From NCBI GenBank assembly GCA_029378245.1, contig JARKIF010000023.1:1-64000 (forward strand): DNA of 64,000 nt, in the 5' to 3' direction. This document shows, one piece after another, positions 56,136 through 64,000 of this stretch. Each line of letters starts with the position of its first letter. The stretch's first letter is position 1. The stretch comes from Roridomyces roridus. Its lineage: Eukaryota > Basidiomycota > Agaricomycetes > Agaricales > Mycenaceae. Position numbers and translations under genes: made by a program. The notes under the pieces are model-generated. The model saw nothing but the letters and a program-made list of their open reading frames with translations. It did not search any database and was not told where the DNA came from.

Positions 56136-58490
56136 GGTGGTTCTGGACAAGAGCATGCAAACAGGGACAATTACGGTGATCGGTGTGATTCGGCTTCTTT
56201 GATTGAAGTCAGCAGGTCCACGAGAGATTCGCAAGTTGGAACGATGTATCAAGAATCCATTCTGAGTGGATGTTCAAGTCTCTTTTTGCGAAAACCCGCA
56301 ACGAAAGCCCACAAGATTGCAGCATTATTCAGATTCTCTTCTCTCTTGTGCCTAGGTTACACACCACTCTGGACTTCCAAAAGCATGCTAGGATTCGACT
56401 GAGCGGCCTCTTCGCATCGCATTGCATGGCAATAACACTGCAATTTGCTTACCTTAATCGCCGTTCAATTCGGGATGGGGCGTTTATAACGGCGGCCGTC
56501 GCATTTGTCGTCTACTTCTTCCTTGACGTACAAGTACAGGTACAGTCCTCCTTGCCGGCGCTGAGCTCATGTCACCATCACAAAAAAGGCTGAACGCTGA
56601 GCGCTGAGCGTCCGGGGGTAGCCCGACAAAGTTGCCCAATCGCCCCTGGCCAGTGTACAACCGCTCTACTCGGAGTGCGTGAAAGATGTATTGGCGATGG
56701 CTTGTTTTCATCTCCGGTCCAAAGAGGTTCCCATCGACTTTATCCACTAGCGCTGATATCGCTGCATTATGGCGAGGTTACAGGTAAAGGATAGGCCGAA
56801 AACTGCATTCCAATGTCGTCATCAGAACTTGATCAACTCGGCATTCGGCATTCCCCCACATTACTTAGTGTCCGCGTTGCTACAGTAATACACGCGGAGC
56901 TGTCAAACGGCTGATCGGCAGGGATCGGCGTTGGATGATGGCGGACAACGACGTCGGCCGCCGAGTGTCACACCAATTTCCACTGGAATCCACTGGCTCA
57001 TGATGGACTGTGGTGGGTTTTGGGTGGGCTGGTGGTGCGTGGGCTTTTATTTTTTCGAGATATTTCTACGGCCATCTTGAGTTCATGATGTTCAACTTGA
57101 ACAGCTTTGAGTTGCAGTATGACATCGGCACGTTGAACCAACGTCGGCATCCACTGGATTCCACCGGATTCCAGTGAATCATTCTTTGTTCCTCAGCAAT
57201 TTGTTGACTGTATCTAATTCCTACAACCAAAGAAATACTTCACTCAATGGAATCCCCTGGAAGCCGTCGGAAACCAGCAAGAAGGAACGGGTTACATCAC
57301 CTTGAACCCTTCATTCACGCAGATGGATCAGCCAGGGGTTGTAAATCATGGGAAGCAACGATGAACCGAATAAGTTCTCGAAACATTGAGCGAGTCTTTG
57401 CTACCTCCCACTGGAACCCAGTGGGGAGGCCGTCTCGTCAACTTGAGTGGGTGATCTGATGAATGCCAACGGCGATCACCAACATTCATCAGATTCGCTG
57501 GGAAACAATGACAACCAACGGCCGCCGGTGTCCATCGGTAGCCACCGGTGGCCGCCAGCGACTTTGCTAGCGGCGGGTATATTACTCCGTTGCTATGTGA
57601 GCTATGTGAGCTTGCCCGAGATCGGCGGCGGCTAACCTAACCTCGCTACCCCCTGCTACCCCCTCGCTACCCTGCCCGAGCTCAACGTTCAACGTCCAAC
57701 CCGGTTCGCACTGCTAATCCGCTCATGCTGACATCTTCTTGCGCCATAGTTGGATCGAATGACCCACGAACGGAGATCTCGCTGGTGGGGTAACGTCCCA
57801 ACGCACCCAGTCCGAGCTCCGCGTCGATTACTTATACCAAGTGCCAGCAAATGGCAGTGCCGGGAGGACCAGGGTTGATATATGAGTTTACTATCTCCCG
57901 GCGTCGCAGCGTTCAGATGAGGAAGCCAAAGTCTCTGCCAGCAGCGATACTGCCAGCGATCGCAATTTGCCAGCCCGTCACCAGTGTGCGAATTCAGAGC
58001 TCCGATTTCCAGGCAGTCGAACCAATTGTATGGGGCTTACATATCTCTTATCTGTTCGAACCGACGGCAACCCAACGGCGGCGTTAACTTGAACTGTAAC
58101 TCCCCGCTCCGTTTTCGCACCGGATCGGATGCAGAAAGCGGCCGCCGAAGGCGGAGAGGTGAGAGGTATATAAGGCACAGCAAATCAGTGTCTGTCTGTC
58201 TGTCTGGCTCAGTCACCCACCCACTGCCCATTCCTTCCTGCCAAAAGCGAATCTACACCCACCGTCCAACGAAAGCCAACTCCAACGGGGTATCCTCGCG
58301 GGTCACATACTCAGTGCAGACTGCCATTGCATCGTATTGGTGTATGGTTCTCTGTACTGTGTCGTGGCGGCCGCAAGGATAACCCGTTCGATGGCCGAGT
58401 TGGACTTGTGGGTCTGGATAGCCGTCCATCGTCTATCGTCTGACTCTAATCTGTATGGCCAGCTGTAGCCTGGTGGATTGCCGGTCATGC
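56136..58490. other. Intergenic region, no gene found
   Basis: Holds repeated TCCACTGGA / CCAGTGGA words (56.97-57.43 kb), a GCTACCCCCTGCTACCCCCT run near 57.65 kb, a TATATAAGG TATA-like box at 58167 and a TGTC microsatellite at 58191-58206. No frame can be linked into a gene. Confidence 0.4.
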
Positions 58491-58493
58491 TGA

Positions 58494-58685
58494 CACGGCG
58501 GGCAAAAGCCAGCGAAGGTCCAAGGAGCCTTCCTTTAAAGAAGGTTCCTTTGACGTGGACTGTCCTTTCATTGTTGTCATGGCAACTCCGCGAAAAATTC
58601 AAAGAACGTCCACGTCAAAGAGAGGTCAAAGGAAACTTCTTTAAAGGAAGGCTCCTTGGACCTTCGCTGGCTTTTGCCCGCCGTG
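58494..58685. mobile_element. 192-bp foldback MITE, CACTA-like ends
   Basis: About 68 bases at each end are near-perfect inverted copies (CACGGCGGGCAAAAGCCAGC to GACGTGGAC), leaving a short centre. It starts CAC, ends GTG and is flanked by TGA on both sides (58491-58493, 58686-58688); 3-bp duplications with CAC ends suggest the CACTA/EnSpm group. It lies just upstream of a TATA-like CTATATAACG. Confidence 0.65.
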
Positions 58686-58691
58686 TGAGTG

Positions 58692-58702
58692 GAGCTATAT
58701 AA
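58692..58702 (+). promoter_or_regulatory. TATA-like element beside the MITE
   Basis: GCTATATAACG lies six bases from the MITE's right end. A 65-codon ORF beginning at 58781 is downstream but matches nothing known, so the target gene is unknown. Confidence 0.25.
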
Positions 58703-59144
58703 CGCCGTGAGTATTTTACGCACCTTGTAGCCCACCGATCCTCGGCTGTCTGGATACGCACCCGTGTTCGATTTTACCCCTTGTGCTCATTCATCTCACA
58801 CACTCCTGCGAGATCGGGCTGCAAGATGTATATTCGCCTCGTCGTTGCTCCCGGCTGTAGATACATCGCATTTCTTTCCGCGGGGAGTTCTGCCAAGGAC
58901 CCGGGTACTCGAGACCAAGCGCAACTTGAACTAGGGAGAACTCAGAAAAGCCTCTTGAAGACCTGGGTGATTGGTTGATTCGCCGAAATGTATATGTTTC
59001 CTTGGTGAATGATATGACGCGTGTAAGCTAGGGCCGCACAAGCGTGTCTCGGACGAGGATGGAGACGAACTTTAAGCCAAGCACGTCACGATAAGTAAAT
59101 TCTGGACCCGAACCGATCGGCCATCATTGTCACAACCCACCCTT

Positions 59145-59361
59145 TCAAAAATTGGGGTTGCCGCTTGTCTTTCTCGCGGCGAATCTCGCCTCGTCCATCT
59201 CCTGCTGCGTCCGATCTCTTGCCCTAGATTCAGCGTAATCCAGCCTATCGAGCACCTCTTTGGCTTGGGTGTACGCACATCCCTAGTATCGAAAAGCATT
59301 GTTTGCGCGCAGTTTCAAAGATGATCTGCGAGGTTTCCTCAGAGTTGGACTTGCGCGGCAT
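59145..59361 (-). pseudogene. Small unrecognised protein with one frame change
   Basis: MPRKSNSEETSQIIFETARK opens from an ATG. After about 27 residues a neighbouring frame continues AYTQAKEVLDRLDYAESRAR then QQEMDEARFAARKTSGNPNF to a TGA. The second part is a clear charged helix, so I think it is coding. Either a very short intron or a 1-base slip joins the two. Function unknown. Confidence 0.35.
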
Positions 59362-59441
59362 TTTTAGGGTGTGTTTCCCGAATCCCTGTCCAGTCCTTCC
59401 ATATTCACCGATCTTCCATTGATCAACGGGCAATCAGCTCG

Positions 59442-59579
59442 ATGGCGACATCCAAAAAGCACTCGTTCGCCTACACGCTCCGGTCCGGCGACAGCGCCCG
59501 TGCATTCTTCACGGTCTACAACGACGCCTCGTGCACGCGATCAATGTTCGTTGGCGTGCACCACCCGGTACGACTTTGA
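59442..59579 (+). CDS. Possible 45-residue protein
   Basis: MATSKKHSFAYTLRSGDSAR followed by AFFTVYNDASCTRSMFVGVH. Codon choice is protein-like and it is divergent from the small minus-strand gene 80 bases away. A GTACGA donor near its end could extend it. No family recognised. Confidence 0.25.
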   Translation: MATSKKHSFAYTLRSGDSARAFFTVYNDASCTRSMFVGVHHPVRL

Positions 59580-59740
59580 ACATGATATACTCATCCGGTG
59601 ATTGAGATAGACTACATACACTAGAAATACATACATCGATTGTCCTTCATACTAGAATGAAAATGAAAATCCTGACAAACACTCCAAAGCGCAAGATGTT
59701 GAAAGAATCGACTCATACATGCCCCACCTGGAACGTGATC

Positions 59741-61205
59741 TTACTTCTCTGGATTCACGACATCTGAAGGGCCGGAAACGACGCGGGACTCGGTGGTCAC
59801 TTGAATCTGCCTCCCAGTAAGTGAAAAGAATCGACAACGGATGAGCAAAAACTGAACCTGAAAGCGCGCTGCTGTCGGCGACAAAGACCCCATCTCATAC
59901 GTCTGTTTATCCTCTTTCGCAAACGCCCCCTGCGACGGACTCAGCGGCGCGTCAACCTTGAAATGACTCCGCCCAGGACTCGGCGGGGCGGGGAACGCAA
60001 TGAGGTTCGGCTTGAGGTTGGTTGCCTCATGACGAACAGAGCTTGTGCCGCTGAGCGAGGATTGAGACGTTCCGGAGGTGACCCAGAAGAGAGCAGATGC
60101 GTTGAAGACGACGTCCGTACCGCAGCTAGCGAGGCATATCCAGCCGAGTTCGCGCCCGTGTAGGACGGTGAGGATGGTCATGTTGATCGTGGAAGTGGTC
60201 AGTGCCACCGCTGACGCGCTAATAAAGAGTAGGAGTTAATAGAGGCGACGGATATGATATGAACGGCGTACATCAGTGTCCGGGCGGCGACACGGCGTAG
60301 GCGTGCCGTCGAATGCTGCGAGCGGAAAAGCGGCCAGAGGAACAGTGAGGTCAAGAGAATGTTGATGTACCTAAACCCCGATGAGAAATTCGCCCAGTAC
60401 GAGGAAGATTCTAGAGCTCACAGATCGTAAGACAATAAAGGGATTGAAGCGGTAGGTTTGAGGCCGATGACGCCTACATAATCGGAAATGAACAATCCGT
60501 ACTACAAGGAGAGTACGATGAGGAAGACTTACAGACACCGTCAGTTTGTCTCAATTCAGCGATTCCACCTGCAAGGACGTCGGCCGAGGATGGGACGATG
60601 GGAAAGTGTGACGCACCGATGGCCATGAGACCAACGATAGCGCCGTAAACAGCGACGGTGACCATACAAAGCACATACACTGGCGAACGCAGTCGACTGC
60701 GGCCAGTATCCCATACCATATACACCTTCTCCGCTACCAAGAAGATGAGCATGGTGATAAGAAAGGGACTAATAAAGCGTACACAAAAATGCATATATCA
60801 GGACTTTTGACGAGGTGTAGAACGAGACGCAGAGGTATATCGCCACCGCGCATGCCCTCGTATCCTTCTGGAGACTGACACCAAACATGAGGATGCCCGC
60901 TGTCCAGTACGTCTGTCAGCTTGATTCGGAATGCCGGAGACAAAATAAAGCAACGCACAAGCAAAGAGAAAAAGATATGAATCCAGGGAAAATTAACACG
61001 ATGCAGAGGCGGGGCCAGTTCATCCGCTGCCATGAGTCCCTCAGACTCGAAAGCGGGCTGAGGCGTTTGGTCAAGAAGGACGTGACGATGGTGATTCCTG
61101 AGGGAGATTAATGGGTGTAACCGAAGAAGCTGTTATAAGGAGGCACGAACCAGCCAAGAGGATGACAACGCTCATGGCTTGAGATACGGCGGTGGTAGAG
61201 GTCAT
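59741..61205 (-). CDS. Seven-helix membrane protein of the Agaricomycete-expanded type
   Basis: Starts MTSTTAVSQAMSVVILLA; then RLSPLSSLRDSWQRM, LCIVLIFPGFISFSL, GILMFGVSLQKDTRACAVAI, SFYTSSKVLIYAFL, FLITMLIFLVAEKVYMVWDT, SPVYVLCMVTVAVYGAIVGL, DYVGVIGLKPTASIPLLSYD and LYINILLTSLFLWPLFRSQH, then ALTTSTINMTILTVLHGREL and GWICLASCGTDVVFNASALF. A long hydrophilic tail ends SDVVNPEK. Pieces are joined by introns of about 50 nt. The LTTSTxNxxxLxxLHGxELGW and DVxFNA patterns mark a plasma-membrane family common in mushrooms and of unknown function; helices suggest a receptor- or transporter-like fold. Exon borders in the middle are approximate. Confidence 0.7.
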
Positions 61206-61434
61206 GATAGGCGGTTATAGCGAGGGTGGCGGGAAGAAGCGCTTGACCAGGCAGCAGGCGTAGCACTTTATTGAGTTTGCCAGTAGTCCAGGAGCCTCCA
61301 GGAGTTTGTGTTGAATTGAACTCCTAACTCGCAAATTCGGAGATAAACTCGCCATTGCATCGGCACCCCTTTCGCACCACACATCTAGAATTATGTCAAT
61401 TCAGAAATCCAGGAACTATATATATGAGCAAGAG

Positions 61435-61990
61435 GAGACTTACTCACCTGCGGCCCTCGCACCAGCGTCATCGAATGGCAAATCAATCCCGCCTCCCAGC
61501 TCGTCAAACACTGGGGTCTCTCTCAGGAGCCTAAGTTGGTCGGAAACCTGCATGATAAGCACACCCACAGTTCCTGCACAGCATCCGGAGGTTTATCGGT
61601 CTCCGAGTCTCCAAAAACCGCGTCTCACTCACTCACACTCATCACTTCGGTCGCACCGCTCAACGACCTCGGTGTACTGTATACTCACTCCTTCACAATC
61701 GATGTTGATACGTCGAAGTGAGGAGTCAGCGACCGGGCGCCTGCGGGAACTCACTCCACTTCAACGACCCGTTCTTGCACTACCCGAAGCAAAGTTTGCT
61801 CAATGCTGCGCCCAGGCGCACTTGCGCTGTCTCAGCCAGGTGTGCGTCGTTTCTTCTCCTGCAGCATCCGCTAGGTACTTGCCTGGATTGAGACGAGGTC
61901 AGACGCTCAACTTCACTGCTGGTACGCTGACGGCGATTAGTAGCGAGATCGGAGATGGTGGTCAGGAAGAAGTGTTGCCAAATATGTCCA
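61435..61990 (+). pseudogene. Fragment of an unrecognised, probably secreted protein
   Basis: One frame reads DLLTCGPRTSVIEWQINPAS, HWGLSQEPKLVGNLHDKH and APLNDLGVLYTHSFTIDVDT then SK and a stop. Two bases on, another frame continues GACGNSLHFNDPFLHYPKQS and RTCAVSA to a GT donor. The Cys and Pro pattern looks like a real extracellular protein, but no signal-peptide exon is found upstream and the 2-base slip breaks it. Identity unknown. Confidence 0.3.
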
Positions 61991-62046
61991 TTCAAAGATG
62001 CCGGAACAAAAGCTGACCAATCACATCACTCGTTTTTCTCCTCATC

Positions 62047-64000
62047 ATGGAAGCTCTCCGCGCCCAGCTCCAAGCCATGGGCTACGTCCCGAACAGCCCA
62101 CTCAGCTGGTGACCTCATCTCAGCATCCACCCATCCACTCGTCCTGACCGCACGATAGCCGCGAGGGCGACAAACTCCTCACATCCGGAAAGCGCGACGC
62201 TGCCAAAGTCAAGTATCTGTCGGTCGCAAGAGACATCGTCGGCCGCGACATCCCTCTTCCGTCCCTTGCCGGTTTGGGAAACGGTGGCTATGTCTTCCCT
62301 CTATACGTCAATCTGCCCGCGTGGGATCGGACGAATCTAATGGGTTGCTGTCTTGGGATGGCGCGTTGCCTGTTGCAGGAGGGTAAAACGGAAATGGTGA
62401 GCAATTTATACCTTTCCTTCTCACTCCTTTGTATTGATGATAATGAGGCACTGGCTTGGCTGGAAGAGATCAACGCTCTGCAGCGCTGCAGCTACTTCAT
62501 GGCCGAGAATCCTCTTTATGGTGAGTGGGTCAGTCCCGCGCCGGATACCCTACAAAAAGTCCTGCAGACTGGATCGACTTCTCCGTCCAGCTACCTGAAA
62601 TGCTGCGCATCCGCGTCAGCGCACTGTGTCTCGCCTCGGAGACGTTCATCTCCTTGGGCAACAGTGGCACGGGGACAACGCGACGCCATGCGGCGTATAC
62701 AACCGTAAACCCACGCTCGCCCGAGCTGGAGAGCATCATCGATGTGAACAAGCTCCTCGACATGTACATGACCCTCCATCCGAATCCGCAGACTACCCTA
62801 CCAACCGACGCGCGGTCCAATGGATTGCAGCTGCGTGGCTCATGGACGAAGCTGGGTGTCGCAAAGGCCGGTGGACCGACGGAAGGACGGGAGGCATCTG
62901 CTTGCTTCATTTGGAACGGTGCGTCCTTCAGCCTTCCTCGAGGAAAAGAGGGCTTATTTCTCCAGGTCGATTGTACGTTTCGGGCGGACGCAAGTCGTCT
63001 TTCGGACCATGGTTCCGAGACATTTGGTACCTCGACCTCGCCACTCGCGACGTGTGGCGCCAGCTCCCCGACTATCCCTACACCCTTCGACAGACCGGTC
63101 TCTTTGTGGGGTGGACGATCCTCGTGTATAAGAACCAAGCGCTCCTCTTCACCGGTCGCCCTGCCGTCGATGTTTTCGATCTTGTCAAAGAAAAATGGAC
63201 GACCCTGGAAACGACCTACTCACCTACCGAAGCGGACATTGCCGCCGGGGTCAAGGGCGGGTGGCCTTACCCCGACAATAACCTCTCAGATGCAGCGATG
63301 CAGATCGTCGGAGACAAGATGTACGTGTTTGGTGGCTCACACGGCACGACGCTCGTCGGATGCAACTTGTTCATGGAGCTCGACCTCACGACGCGCAAGT
63401 GGCGCCGGTTGACTGGGACCGTCCACATGACACAGCACAGCGACTACACGTGCCCAGGCCCGCGGAAGAGCGCCGCCAGCTGGGTCAGTCCGGATGAGAA
63501 ACGTTTCTTCTTGCTCTTTGGGCACGCCGATCGGCAGGCAGCCAAGTCGCGCAAGGAGATGCATTATGCAGATCGGTCGTTTGCGTTTGCGGATATGTGG
63601 AGTTGGGATATCAAGAGGGAGAAGTGGAGGCAAGAACGCATGTCGGGCAACTCGCCTTGTTCGCGCACCGAGTTATCTTTCACATATGTATGCCCCCTTG
63701 TCATCCTCCTCCGAAAGTTGACTGACGCAGATTGTAATAGAACCCGAAACTCAAAAAAGTCATCATATTCGGCGGGTACCAACCTAGCCTTCCGACTGTT
63801 GTCCTCGAAAAAGGGATGCAGTTTGAATTTTCGTACTTTGCCGACACCTTCGTGTACGATATGGCTTCCTACGCCGCCGGGGACCCGGACGCTGCTAATC
63901 AACTCACATCGACGGCTGAACCGACGCTCTCGGCTCCCAAGTGGCTCCAAGTCATGACTCATGGGTTCCCGACGTATCGGTGCCAGGCACAGCTCGTATG
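62047..64000 (+). CDS. Kelch-repeat protein, runs off the window
   Basis: Exon 1 MEALRAQLQAMGYVPNSPLS; then REGDKLLTSGKRDAAKVKYL, a helical N-terminal region with LAWLEEINALQRCSYFMAEN, and Kelch blades: LYVSGGRKSSFGPWFRDIWY, ILVYKNQALLFTGRPAVDVF, DKMYVFGGSHGTTLVGCNLF, FFLLFGHADRQAA, and KKVIIFGGYQPSLPTVVLEK. Blades use the usual V-Y-V-F-GG and W-x-x-L patterns. The family in Agaricomycetes has TPR-like start, Kelch middle and often a MYND finger at the end, which would lie beyond the window. At least six exons, all in frame. Likely a protein-protein scaffold. Confidence 0.75.

Noticed and set aside
57984..58382. 132-codon ORF after a TATA-like box
   Set aside because: No conserved pattern and crosses a microsatellite; not enough for a gene call.
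1..64000. CRISPR arrays, bacterial operons or phage genes
   Set aside because: No regularly spaced repeats or prokaryotic gene layout; spliced fungal genes throughout.

Overview
The window looks like a transposon-rich accessory region from a mushroom-forming basidiomycete (Agaricomycetes). The genes carry many short GT-AG (a few GC-AG) introns of about 45-65 nt. They belong to families typical of Agaricomycetes: F-box proteins, an NB-ARC/NACHT-like protein with kinesin-light-chain TPRs, a GPI-anchored cupredoxin-like protein, a berberine-bridge-type FAD oxidase, a seven-helix membrane protein of the basidiomycete-expanded type, and a Kelch protein. All gene models are my own splicing by eye. 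Nothing was searched against a database.

Layout. 0.9-5.6 kb: hAT remnant, an F-box pseudogene split by a 1.1-kb Helentron-like element, a small secreted carbohydrate-binding protein broken by one extra C after its ATG, and a transporter fragment. 5.6-11.3 kb: mostly repeats, one secreted/membrane gene, a PIF/Harbinger-like element. 11.3-13.2 kb: an intact short-chain dehydrogenase, convergent with a tiny secreted Kex2-type repeat protein. 14.2-22.7 kb: an apparently intact hAT transposon with 8-bp target duplications; its left end is split by a Helitron-like repeat (family R). 22.9-23.9 kb: a host gene of unknown function. 24.2-29.5 kb: a second R copy holding several nested elements. 30.6-39.9 kb: a broken TPR gene followed by an NLR-type gene. 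The NLR carries the third R copy in its first intron, a nonsense codon, and a solo-LTR-like insertion. 40.5-43.9 kb: a FAD oxidase with an expanded intron and one frameshift. 44.1-50.8 kb: a second Helentron-like copy, itself split by a 5.6-kb Mutator-like element with perfect ends and a 9-bp target duplication. That element encodes a transposase and a Ulp1/SUMO-protease-like protein. 50.9-64 kb is gene-rich: CCCH-type protein, cupredoxin-like protein, F-box protein, seven-helix protein, Kelch protein running off the end.

Main points. (1) Insertions can be dated relative to one another: Mutator-like element inside Helentron-like element; R inside hAT; hAT MITE inside R. (2) The Mutator-like transposase starts with several SUMO-interaction-like motifs and sits beside a Ulp1-like protease. 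The hAT transposase may start with a ubiquitin-like segment. Both suggest links to ubiquitin-family signalling. (3) Many host defence/recognition-type genes here (NLR, TPR, F-box) are damaged by separate lesions. (4) The 81-residue repeat protein at 12.9-13.2 kb is a good candidate for a new secreted peptide precursor.
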